From positions 62,001 to 126,000 of the forward strand of contig NZ_FNJI01000007.1 in the NCBI RefSeq assembly GCF_900104445.1: a stretch of DNA of 64,000 bases. The letters are read 5' to 3'. The DNA is from Desulforhopalus singaporensis. GTDB lineage: Bacteria > Desulfobacterota > Desulfobulbia > Desulfobulbales > Desulfocapsaceae. The position numbers and the translations under genes were made by a program. This document shows positions 43,956 to 52,221 of this stretch, piece by piece. The notes beneath the pieces are model-generated. The model searched no databases, was not told the origin of the DNA, and worked only from the letters and a program-made list of their open reading frames with translations. Numbering within the stretch: the stretch's first letter is position 1; every line of letters begins with the position of its first letter.

Positions 43956-45091
43956 ATGTGTGATTTCAGCTATCTGTTGCATAACGATCCCGAAAGATTC
44001 TCTTTAAAACCTGACCATCCCACGATGAAAGCCGTGATAACAACCGGCACCGGAGGATACGACAAGCTCGACTACCGTGATGTTCCGGTTCCGGTCCCCG
44101 GGCCGGGAGAAGTACTGCTCAGGGTTCTTGGAGCCGGCGTCAACAACACCGAGATCAATACCCGGCTGGGCTGGTATTCAGCATCGGTAAAGAGCGGCAC
44201 AGGACAGTTTTCAGCCGACAATCCCAGGTTTACAACTGAGGACGGCGGCTGGAATGCCCCCCCCCTTTTCCCCTTATCCAGGGAACCGACTGCTGCGGGG
44301 AAATAGTTGCACATGCAGGTGATGTTACCGGAGCACAAATCGGCAGCCGGGTACTGGTTCGTCCCTGTATGAGGCTCAACGGCTTCAACTCGCTCGAACA
44401 TATCTGGATGGCGTCAGACTTTGACGGTGCTTTTGCCCAATATGTGAGGGTGCCGGCGAGTGAGATTTTTGCGGTGGACTGCAACTGGACCGATATCGAA
44501 CTGGCGACCATTCCCTGCGCATACGGAACAGCGGAAAATCTGGTGCAGCACGCAAAAATCAGCGACTCCGACCGAGTGTTGGTGACAGGTGCATCTGGCG
44601 GAGTGGGCTCCGCAGTTGTCCAGCTGGTAAAACGGTGTGGCGCCGGAGTTACAGCAGTTGCCGGCCAGGCGAAGATGGCAGCGATCCGAGCATTGGGAGC
44701 AGACAAAACCATTGTCCGCGGAACGAACCTTGTTGATGCGCTCGGCCAGTCGAGCATCGATGTCGTCATCGACAACGTTGGCGGCGAAAACTTTGCGCAA
44801 TTGTTAAAACTTCTTGTCCGAGGCGGACGGTATGTATCCTCCGGCGCGATCGCGGGTCCGATGGTTTTTATGGACCTGCGCGACCTCTACCTGAAGGATC
44901 TGAGTTTAACCGGATGTACCGCATGGAATGAAACTGTGTTTCCAAATCTCATCGGCTACATAGAAAGAGATGAAATCAGACCGCTGGTGGCTAATACCTA
45001 CCACCTCAAGGATATATCGGTTGCCCATCAGAATTTCATTAAAAAAAAACATGTCGGAAATTTTGTCCTCATCCCCCCGGCCCCGGATTAA
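43956..45091 (+). pseudogene. Zinc-type alcohol dehydrogenase/quinone oxidoreductase, frameshifted in a C9 run
   Basis: Two frames together encode one medium-chain dehydrogenase of about 360-380 residues. The first part (to about 44260) gives MKAVITTGTGGYDKLDYRDV and GEVLLRVLGAGVNNTEI. Translation then runs through nine Cs at 44257-44265 into an early stop at 44306. Reading in another frame after the C run restores FPLIQGTDCCGEIVAHAGDV and continues without a break through LVTGASGGVGSAVVQLVKR (NADP-binding) to the stop at 45091. One extra C, or two fewer, would restore the frame. It could be a real mutation, a phase-variable tract or a base-calling error. The start may be 43956 or the internal ATG at 44025. 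Confidence 0.82.
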
Positions 45092-45390
45092 TAGCACAAT
45101 ATCCCAGCCCGACAACTACCACACCGGAATGATACCCCCGTGCCTACAACTCTCTGGTTAACCGATGAAAAAACAGATGATTCGATTCACCAACGTATCT
45201 GCCGTCAGGGAGGCGACCGCAAATGGGGTAAGAGCTGTTTATTTATATAGCCCCGGTCATGCTTTTCCATTACCTTTACATCCAGGTTGATTTCTGTGGC
45301 CGACATCGATACACAAAACGTTACGCTATAACAGGTTTAAATATTGTTAAACTTCTGACCGACTACCCCAGCGGCAGGTTCCAACCGACG

Positions 45391-46608
45391 ATGAAAAAAA
45401 ACATACCAAATAGATTAAGAAACCCCCATTCACCCCCTGATAAGCCCCGGGAAGAAGTTGTCACTCCCCCCTGTCCCTACTTCAGAGATTGCGGCGGGTG
45501 CCAGTTACAGGATCGAACGTACCGGGAATCATTACGAGTCAAAGAGGCCAGGCTGACAGCCCTGTTAGGCAGATTTGGCAAAATAGAACCGATAATTTCG
45601 ATGAAAACCCCCTGGAGCTACCGCAACAAATGCCATTCAACCTTCGCTTACGACAGACGATTCGGCATAAGAAACGGCCTTTATGCGGAATACAGCCACA
45701 GAGTGATCCCCATCGACCGTTGCCTTATTCAGGATGAAAGGGCGGATAATATTATCGCAACCATCGCGTCGATGATGAAATCGTTCAAGATGACCGCCTA
45801 TAATGAACAGACAGGACAGGGGTTTCTTCGCCATGTCCTTATAAAGATAGGCTTTGCAAGCAATGAAATTATGGTTGTCCTGGTGGTGACTTCTAACATT
45901 TTCCCTGGAAAAAACCACTTCGTTAAGGCCCTGAGGAAAAAGCATCCGGAAATAAAGACGATCATCCAGAACATCAATGGTGAAGATACGACGATGGTGC
46001 TCGGCAAAAGGGAGATCGTTTTATTCGGCAAAGGCTGGATCGAGGATACCCTCTGCAACATGAAATTTCAAATTTCGGCAAAATCCTTCTTTCAGATCAA
46101 TCCGGTGCAGACAGAAAAGCTCTACGAAAAAGCGATGGAGATGGCGAGATTGACTGGACGGGAGATCGTGCTCGACGCCTATTCCGGCATTGGAACCATT
46201 GGCCTGGTGGCGAGCGGCAGGGCCAAAACTGTCATCGGCGTCGAACTCAACGGGGACGCCGTCAGAAACGCCCAGAGAAGCGCCAGACTCAACAACGTGA
46301 CCAACGCCACCTTCCATAAGGGTGATGCGGGAAAGTTCATGGAATCCATGGCAAAAAACGGACAAAAGTTGGATGTGGTCTTCATGGATCCGCCCAGAAG
46401 CGGATCGACTCAAACCTTTATCCACTCCATTGGAAAGATAAAACCCAGGCGGGTGGTCTACATATCCTGCGGCCCCGAGAGTCTGGCGAGAGATCTGGAC
46501 TGGCTCAGACAAGAAAACTACGACGTCAAAAAAATCCAGCCGGTGGATATGTTTCCATGGACGGAACATGTGGAGACCTGCGTGGAACTTCGCCGCCGGG
46601 ACATATAG
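45391..46608 (+). CDS. rlmD: 23S rRNA (uracil-C5)-methyltransferase, RlmD/RumA family
   Basis: This 405-residue enzyme methylates C5 of a uracil in 23S rRNA using SAM. Cysteines in CPYFRDCGGCQLQ plus CLIQDE form the [4Fe-4S] site. The SAM-binding motif is LDAYSGIGTIGL. The catalytic nucleophile lies in YISCGPESLARDL, and the base-abstracting glutamate in HVETC. The ATG at 45391 is preferred because a longer frame from 45259 lacks similarity. There is no TRAM domain before the cysteines. Whether the target is U1939, U747 or another base cannot be told. Confidence 0.88.
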   Translation: MKKNIPNRLRNPHSPPDKPREEVVTPPCPYFRDCGGCQLQDRTYRESLRVKEARLTALLGRFGKIEPIISMKTPWSYRNKCHSTFAYDRRFGIRNGLYAEYSHRVIPIDRCLIQDERADNIIATIASMMKSFKMTAYNEQTGQGFLRHVLIKIGFASNEIMVVLVVTSNIFPGKNHFVKALRKKHPEIKTIIQNINGEDTTMVLGKREIVLFGKGWIEDTLCNMKFQISAKSFFQINPVQTEKLYEKAMEMARLTGREIVLDAYSGIGTIGLVASGRAKTVIGVELNGDAVRNAQRSARLNNVTNATFHKGDAGKFMESMAKNGQKLDVVFMDPPRSGSTQTFIHSIGKIKPRRVVYISCGPESLARDLDWLRQENYDVKKIQPVDMFPWTEHVETCVELRRRDI

Positions 46609-46955
46609 TGGAGCCTCCTCCCCCTCTTCTGCCGGCGGCACCAGGTTAAAAAACATACATGTGATAAAGTCAGCGTATTCTCCAGATTATAAACAAGAAA
46701 AACGAAGCAGATCAACTGGTCCGGAAAGCTCTATTAACAAATACGCAACTCAACGACCTGCTCGTGGCCGGTTTTCCCCCTTTGTAAAAAAATAACGTTT
46801 GCCTCTTTTACCGGTTTGTAACGGGCAGGGGCGGAGTATGGCTGAAAGGATGACTCACATTATTTTCAGCTCTATCCGGTTCTCAACGATGTTGCATACT
46901 CGATCCTGCCGCAATACAATGGAGCATCGGTTAGACCACATCCCGATAGAAAAAA
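46609..46955. other. 347-base gap between convergent genes
   Basis: Only short, unconvincing frames are present. A small GC-rich hairpin lies near 46630, without a T run. Nothing else is recognised. Confidence 0.35.
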
Positions 46956-47801
46956 TCAAGGGATCGGTACAGAAGTGTGTCGTCGATCAAGGCTCATCAA
47001 GTAAGAACACAGGTTTGTTTTCTTATTCGTCAGTCCAAGTTTTTTGCGAATACGGTGGCGGTGAACGGTCACGGTGTTGACCGACACACAAAGAGTGTTG
47101 GCGATCTCCTTGCTGCTCAGACCACGGCGAATCATATCTGCCACTTTACGTTCTACCGGGGTCAAGCGTCTGTACTTGGAAGAGAGGTTTACAGCAAAAG
47201 GCGAGGTTATATCCATGAGCAGGCTCCTGGCCATGTCAAGCTGTGTTTTCCCCTGTTGGCTAAGATCTTCCTGGTCAATACGATCCAGGTAAGGCAAGAT
47301 AAAATCCTGAACATTGGCCAGCATTTTACTCTCTAACTCTGTCAGGACAGACTGCTGTTGCCGTCCAAGGTAGTTAAGCAGGTGGCTGGCCGGGAAACGC
47401 CTGTCAAGGTGTTGGGGCGATCGGTCTGCTGAACCGGCCAGCGGTGGTTGCTCTGTAACAGAGGTGACTACGCCTTCTACGTGGGTTTTCTCTCTGGAAA
47501 GATACGCAGAATACTGTACGTTTGATTCTTTACCGTTTGGTAAGGAAAAACGAGCCTCGTGCATTACCACAAACCCTTTTTTCTTGAGAAGGTCCAAGAA
47601 ATAGTCATGATCTTCAGTTCTGCTGTAATGGTTTGGCGGAACATAATTCTGTATACATTCTTCAATGTTATCATATCCAAGAAGTTTGGCAAAAGCGGTA
47701 TTGCATCCTTCCAGTTTACCGTCGGAGATACGGCGGACATAAGTGCCTTGTGGAGGCTTGCTGGCAAGCAGAAGATTGTGGAGCATATATTTAGAAGTCA
47801 A
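46956..47801 (-). CDS. PAS-domain LuxR-family transcriptional regulator
   Basis: This 281-residue protein has an N-terminal PAS-like domain (GTYVRRISDGKLEGCNTAFAKLLGYDNIEE). A linker follows, then a C-terminal LuxR helix-turn-helix (LTPVERKVADMIRRGLSSKEI, VSVNTVTVHRHRIRKKLGL). The start is a TTG at 47801, supported by GGGAGG six bases upstream; the next ATG is five codons in. There is no receiver domain and no kinase gene next to it. It is an orphan regulator whose signal is sensed by the PAS domain or another partner. It borders the IS-rich region. Confidence 0.88.
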   Translation of the reverse strand: MTSKYMLHNLLLASKPPQGTYVRRISDGKLEGCNTAFAKLLGYDNIEECIQNYVPPNHYSRTEDHDYFLDLLKKKGFVVMHEARFSLPNGKESNVQYSAYLSREKTHVEGVVTSVTEQPPLAGSADRSPQHLDRRFPASHLLNYLGRQQQSVLTELESKMLANVQDFILPYLDRIDQEDLSQQGKTQLDMARSLLMDITSPFAVNLSSKYRRLTPVERKVADMIRRGLSSKEIANTLCVSVNTVTVHRHRIRKKLGLTNKKTNLCSYLMSLDRRHTSVPIP

Positions 47802-47867
47802 CAGTTACCTCCCTGGCTTGTACAAAAATAAAACGAAGCTGCTGGCAGACCTTACGTTACGACCGGT

Positions 47868-48412
47868 TTGTTTTTCATAAAGCAACACCTGCCACAAGCT
47901 TATTCTCCCTGTGTTACTGATACGTCTGCTGCTTCAGGAAAAAATAATCTTACTGCATCTCATTATGCAAAGCAATTCGTTCTATCACCGAAAAACAGAG
48001 TCTTAAGTTACAATCCTCCCATTGTACGCTGTATGGCGATAATTGGTCTACAGCAATCCATACGCATTCAACCCAAGCAACATTATCGCGCAACAACATA
48101 TACACAGAAGGATTACTGTCATCACAACCTGATCCTGCGGACCTCTTTTTTCGCCGGAGGGATACGAGAAAATTTCAATTACACGGAGTAACCATTCTGT
48201 AACCATTTTTCCAATCTTGTCATTTTTACGAAAACGGAGAAAATAGAATCACACCGGTGCAGAGGTTCTTGTCTGTACAGCTCGCGATAACAGTTTCAAA
48301 CAACCTGCAACTTTGGTGTTTTCACCTTTACAAGAACAACACAACAAGGAGGATCTTACGCTGTTTGTCCGCTTTTAAATTTAAGTTCTCTAAATGATAC
48401 CAGCTGAGAACT
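47868..48412. other. 545-base region without a recognisable gene
   Basis: A 107-codon plus-strand frame (47868-48191) has no family features. Near 48345 an isolated AAGGAGG is followed by no convincing start. The sequence is A/T richer than its surroundings and probably consists of decayed insertion-sequence DNA. Confidence 0.4.
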
Positions 48413-48733
48413 GTGATTGTTTTGACTCTTACTGCTTTTTATCCGGGGGTACCGCTGCTGTGCTGGAAACATGGCCTGCCACTTAACTTGCAATCACCGC
48501 AAACGAATGGAATATGTGAACGCTTCCATAAAACTGTTCTTCAGGAATTTTACCAAGTTACCTTTCGCAAGAAAATTTACCAAGATCTTGAAGATCTTCA
48601 AGTAGACCTGGATGACTGGTTATTACTCTATAATTGGGAGAGGACACACCAGGGAAAGATGTGCTGTGGAAGAACGCCAATAGAAACTCTTGAAGATGGA
48701 AAAAAATTGTGGAAGGATAAACAGCTGAACTGA
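48413..48733 (+). pseudogene. IS481-family transposase, C-terminal remnant
   Basis: From about 48480 the frame encodes the end of an integrase-core transposase: SPQTNGICERFHKTVLQEFY, then LYNWERTHQGKMCCGRTPIETL, which is the IS481 family ending. The catalytic glutamate region (CERFHK) is kept, but everything before the last third of the protein, including the first two catalytic aspartates, is missing. The first 20 or so codons of the frame do not match. Confidence 0.82.
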
Positions 48734-48769
48734 ATTTGACCTGACAAAAACCCTGTCAAAATTGGTATT

Positions 48770-48795
48770 TGTCAGATCAAATCGTGACTACTACA
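48770..48795 (+). repeat. Probable right terminal repeat of the IS481 remnant
   Basis: TGTCAGATCAAATCGTGACT and six further bases look like an IS481 end (TGTCAGATCAAAT type). It lies 37 bases after the transposase remnant. The IS256 remnant begins immediately after it, suggesting that one element inserted into the other. Confidence 0.5.
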
Positions 48796-49166
48796 CGTTA
48801 TCCTTCTATCGCAAAATCCTGGACGAGCCGTTGGGAGAACGTCATACCACTTTTAGATATCCTTTTGAAATCAGAAATATTATCCACACAACAAACGCTA
48901 TTTAGTCGCTCAACAGCGTAATACGCAAGGCAATAAAAAACCGACGCATCTTTTAAAACGATACGTCGGTTTTTAAAGTTGTGTTCCTGGCTATCCAGAA
49001 AGCTTCTGAAAGATGGACCATGCCTATTCGGAACTGGAGACCGGCCACAAATCGCTTTCTCATTGAATATGAAGATAGATTCTCAGAATCTCTGCAAAAA
49101 GCAGTTACACAGAATTATTTACAGAGTCAATTCTTATTATCAAAAGGCTCTGCTACCAATCTATAA
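48796..49166 (+). pseudogene. IS256-family (mutator) transposase remnant
   Basis: Pieces of the C-terminal third of an IS256 transposase can be followed across frames: SWTSRWENVIPLL, then FRYPFEIRNIIHTTNAI (followed by an in-frame stop), then FLAIQKASERWTMPIRNW and NRFLIEYEDRF. At least one frameshift and one stop break it. The end overlaps the 3' end of the convergent peptidase gene by 14 bases. Confidence 0.78.
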
Positions 49167-50682
49167 CTGAATTATCCAGATACTTTCCTCGCAGTTTATT
49201 GGCCAAATCCAATGCCATCTCAGAAGCTTTCATCCCCTGTGCATTTGAATAATTGTTTAAAAACTGGATAGATTCCTCCTTGCTTGATTTTTCATACAGA
49301 TCTAGTGCTGTTTTTTCAATAGCTCCAGCTAAGGCAAACTCCTCGTCTTCAAACTTTTTCCAAACTGGCTTCACATCTTTTTCTGCAGCTTTATTAAATT
49401 GTCTCCGGCTGAGATTCCCTACTTCCTGAAAACGCCACCATGCAGACGCTGGGTCATATTGTTGCGCATAACCAATGGTGTATCCTTTTGGCGTTTCCGT
49501 AATACCAGCATACCAAGGTACGTATACACTCGTGGCGGGAGTATCAAAAGCAACCCACATGACGCCTCCGATCTCATTAGGCATCCAGCTTCTCAGGTGT
49601 ACAACCTGACTGACAACCGTACCTGATCTCGAAATACTGTCGCCCATACCTTTAAAAAATGGGTCACCATACCGGCCAGCCTCAGGAACCTTGGACAAAT
49701 CGTACTTAGTGCCTTCTAAAGCGTCTCGTAGAACTGCCATAGCATCTCGAACAGTTATTTTCTTGGTTGGCACTACTTCATAGATCAACTCATCTTCAGA
49801 TTGCTCCTGACCTGATAGTAAAGACGCCATTCTCCAACGGCGAAGATTATTATAGGTGTCAGTTTCATTCCCCCTTTCTACTCGCTGCGTATAAACTTTT
49901 GCAAAATCAAACGGAACATTTTCTTTGGGATCAAACCATCCTTTTTCTATCGCATAATCAACCAGATCCTCAGACATCATAAAATTGTCCTTATCATCAA
50001 GATCCACTTCATGTATCCCAAAACTGTTTGGACGAAATGAAGCCATATTGTCAGGAACTTTTTTAGCTATCCATTTTCCACCAGGGACCGGTTCAAACCA
50101 CCACCCCTCGTTGGGATCGGCGATCGCCATTGTTACAGTACCTTCTGCACCATAGATGGATGATGTATTGAAGCCATATTTTGTAATGAGGGCCCCCAGC
50201 ATCCTGACAGCTTCTCTTGCTGATTTCGCTCTTTCTAGTACTAACAATGACAAGTCATCAGCCTCAAGGAGATGACCATCTAAGGAAAGCTCCTTAAAAT
50301 TATAGACACCATCCATAGAGACAGCGACTTGATTCTCATTCATGCCAAAAAGCCAAGATTCGTCTTTTCTTGTTCCAGTGTCATAAACACAAGATGCAAA
50401 TGTATATGCATAAGTAACATCAACTTGGGGTATCTTTTCACCTCGGATCAATGTGAACGTTTCATCCGGATTGTGTTTCTTTCTCGGAACTCTAACTAGG
50501 TGAGAGGGTGTCCCGGACCAATCATCATTTGCAGCTAAAATTACAGATCCATCAACGGTAGCATTCTTCCCTATCATCATTGAGGTGCAAGCTTCAGTGA
50601 AGATGGAATTGAAAGGAATTACAAGTGTGAAGGTGATCAGGTTTACTAGACTAAACACGTTGATTCGCTTTACAATATTCAT
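49153..50682 (-). CDS. Family C69 (U34) peptidase, dipeptidase A-like, secreted
   Basis: This 509-residue protein has an N-terminal signal segment (VFSLVNLITFTLVIPF). The Ntn-hydrolase nucleophile follows in TEACTSMMIGKNATVDGSV, at about Cys32, where family C69 enzymes cleave to expose an N-terminal cysteine. Later family blocks include AANDDWSGT, ERAKSAREAVRMLG, IYGAEGTVTMAIADPNEGWW and WVAFDTPATSVYVPWYAG. It would hydrolyse dipeptides or related amides outside the cytoplasm. AAGGAG lies before the ATG. It is intact despite lying among broken genes, and carries GntR-like palindromes upstream, implying regulated and maintained function. Confidence 0.9.
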   Translation of the reverse strand: MNIVKRINVFSLVNLITFTLVIPFNSIFTEACTSMMIGKNATVDGSVILAANDDWSGTPSHLVRVPRKKHNPDETFTLIRGEKIPQVDVTYAYTFASCVYDTGTRKDESWLFGMNENQVAVSMDGVYNFKELSLDGHLLEADDLSLLVLERAKSAREAVRMLGALITKYGFNTSSIYGAEGTVTMAIADPNEGWWFEPVPGGKWIAKKVPDNMASFRPNSFGIHEVDLDDKDNFMMSEDLVDYAIEKGWFDPKENVPFDFAKVYTQRVERGNETDTYNNLRRWRMASLLSGQEQSEDELIYEVVPTKKITVRDAMAVLRDALEGTKYDLSKVPEAGRYGDPFFKGMGDSISRSGTVVSQVVHLRSWMPNEIGGVMWVAFDTPATSVYVPWYAGITETPKGYTIGYAQQYDPASAWWRFQEVGNLSRRQFNKAAEKDVKPVWKKFEDEEFALAGAIEKTALDLYEKSSKEESIQFLNNYSNAQGMKASEMALDLANKLRGKYLDNSVIDW

Positions 50683-50803
50683 TCAAAGGCTCCTTACTGA
50701 ACATCTTTTGATCGTATATCGTTTAAAGGAAGAACTTAATCCCTTTAAACGCCCCTAACGCTAAAATAACAAGTGAGTCCACCCTCCCAACCATTTATTG
50801 TTT

Positions 50804-50876
50804 ATTGTATACAATGCACCACCGCTGCCATTCACTTCAGATGTGTCATTTTCATGATAAGGCGTATACAATATAC
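50804..50876 (-). promoter_or_regulatory. GntR-like palindromes upstream of the C69 peptidase
   Basis: ATTGTATACAAT (50804-50815) is a perfect palindrome identical to the core of the site upstream of dctP at 6410-6421. GTATACAATATAC (50864-50876) is a related repeat with arms GTATA and TATAC. They lie about 120 and 180 bases upstream of the peptidase start. Confidence 0.5.
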
Positions 50877-50939
50877 AAGTCAAGAGGTTCTTTTTATCAA
50901 AAAAAACATTAATCTTGCTATAAGCCTTAGTTTCACATC

Positions 50940-51395
50940 CGATACTGTTCTGAAACATTTATTCTGCATGGCGCCGACCTTGCTCGGCACAAGCTATTCC
51001 AGGAGACCCCGAACTTCAACAAGATGGAGAGTGGGATACCGGTGGCAATTCAAACATCATCTTCTTCCACCTTAAAGGTGGTACATTCATCGACCATATA
51101 GAGAATGGATTGACAGAATATTCCCCCATGTTTTGAAAACCCGATTTCACATGTCCGGCTACTGGAACACCCCTTCTCTATGTTATTGGGAATTAATTCG
51201 CTTAGATGCCGAAGGCCATGTGCGTTGAGCTTTGGCTGTAAAAAGGAGGGTGTTCAAAATTTTGTGTCAGTTAACGAATGTGATGGGTTTTCTTTTACCG
51301 TACCATCATTTGGCTGGGCTATAAATGCGGCGGAATACAGTGATGTGGTAGGAATTAATGGACACTTTCCTAAGAGTGAAAATATCAATTTTTAA
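50940..51395 (+). other. Degenerate region with broken coding fragments
   Basis: Short stretches read like protein in alternating frames, for example NIIFFHLKGGTFIDH near 51050 and a 71-codon frame at 51180-51395 ending INGHFPKSENINF. No start or family is recognisable. I interpret it as a decayed gene, without an assignment. Confidence 0.35.
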
Positions 51396-51407
51396 ATGAG
51401 GTTATCC

Positions 51408-51605
51408 ATGAGCAAAAGAACCAGACGAAACTATAGCGAGGAATTCAGAGACGAGGCAGTCAAACTCATCACCGAACATCGTAAAGAAAGCAAAGAAAAA
51501 TCTGACACCAGACGCTGCATACAGATCAGCCTGTCAGATTTGGCTCGTGAAAAAAACATGCTTTCAATTACAAAAAATGGTGAAGTGTTACCCCATTCTT
51601 CTTAG
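51408..51605 (+). pseudogene. IS3-family transposase OrfA, N-terminal fragment
   Basis: MSKRTRRNYSEEFRDEAVKL is the typical start of an IS3/IS911-type OrfA helix-turn-helix protein. Similarity stops after about 28 residues, and the rest (KSDTRRCIQISLSDLAREKN) is unrelated or rearranged before a stop at 51605. No OrfB follows. Confidence 0.7.
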
Positions 51606-51623
51606 AAAAATGTTCATAATTAA

Positions 51624-51767
51624 CTGTGTCGCACAGGGGATCAAAACGCCTATCTCCCCTACATCAAGGACAAGTTCAATTGCAATTCTCTTTCAAAATT
51701 AAAAGACAACGAACTGCAAAAAGTGAAACAATATGTTGCCAACAGAAAAAGACAGAAAAGACAATAG
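51624..51767 (+). pseudogene. C-terminal fragment of an unidentified gene
   Basis: A 47-codon open stretch encodes a Lys-rich helical end, with AYLPYIKDKFNCNSLSKL followed by ELQKVKQYVANRKRQKRQ. It has no proper start; a stop codon lies just upstream. A strong terminator 46 bases later suggests it is the surviving 3' end of a real gene. The family is unknown; small phage-type proteins have similar ends. Confidence 0.35.
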
Positions 51768-51812
51768 TTTTTTCTCGGTTTACTAGCAAATATTAACGCT
51801 CAAACACCCCGG

Positions 51813-51856
51813 AACGGACATTTTTTCTTGTTTTGAAATTATGTCCGTTTTTTTTA
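51813..51856 (+). terminator. Rho-independent terminator
   Basis: Arms AACGGACAT and ATGTCCGTT enclose a 19-base loop. The second arm runs into an unbroken T run to about 51856. It follows the gene fragment ending at 51767. Confidence 0.8.
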
Positions 51857-52067
51857 TCGCTCGCCAGCCAGAACACCCCAAGAATACACAAAAAGTCTCA
51901 TAAAAGTTTCATTGGATCCCCAGTATAAAAGTTTCTCGGGTTGCCTGCCTCCCTATAATAAAAAAGGATAGAAATTTGATCAAGCTACATGGGGCCTATA
52001 AAGCACATCCCCTTTCTTTGGTGGAGACTCGGTTGTACAGGAGTTGCACAAAATCACCAAAAAGAAA

Positions 52068-52099
52068 AAGCGGTTACAGCTTGAAAGCCGTAACCGCTT
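52068..52099 (-). terminator. Terminator of the tRNA-Arg gene
   Basis: Arms AAGCGGTTAC and GTAACCGCTT enclose a 12-base loop. On the minus strand the stem is followed by TTTTTCTTTTT. It begins nine bases after the tRNA CCA end. Confidence 0.85.
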
Positions 52100-52107
52100 G
52101 AAATTTC

Positions 52108-52184
52108 TGGTACACCAGACAGGATTCGAACCTGTGACCCCCTGATTCGTAGTCAGGTACTCTATCCAGCTGAGCTACTGGTGC
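52108..52184 (-). tRNA. tRNA-Arg(ACG)
   Basis: The minus strand folds into a complete 77-base cloverleaf. The acceptor arm is GCACCAG with CTGGTGT, the D arm AGCTCAGCTGGATAGAGT, the anticodon arm CCTGA-CTACGAA-TCAGG with anticodon ACG, and the T arm CAGGTTCGAATCCTG. The 3' CCA is encoded. The ACG anticodon (A34 normally edited to inosine) reads CGN arginine codons. Its 3' end faces the IS-rich region. Confidence 0.97.
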
Positions 52185-52221
52185 ATCGGAGGTTGCTATA
52201 TACACCAGATCGCCGACGAAC

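Noticed and set aside
47868-48191. 107-codon plus-strand ORF
   Set aside because: Low-quality composition in a region of decayed IS DNA; no start signal and no motif.
52108-52184. Direct repeat of the tRNA-Arg 3' end (attachment site) elsewhere in the window
   Set aside because: I looked for the T-arm/acceptor sequence near the IS-rich region and did not see a second copy, so no att site is called.
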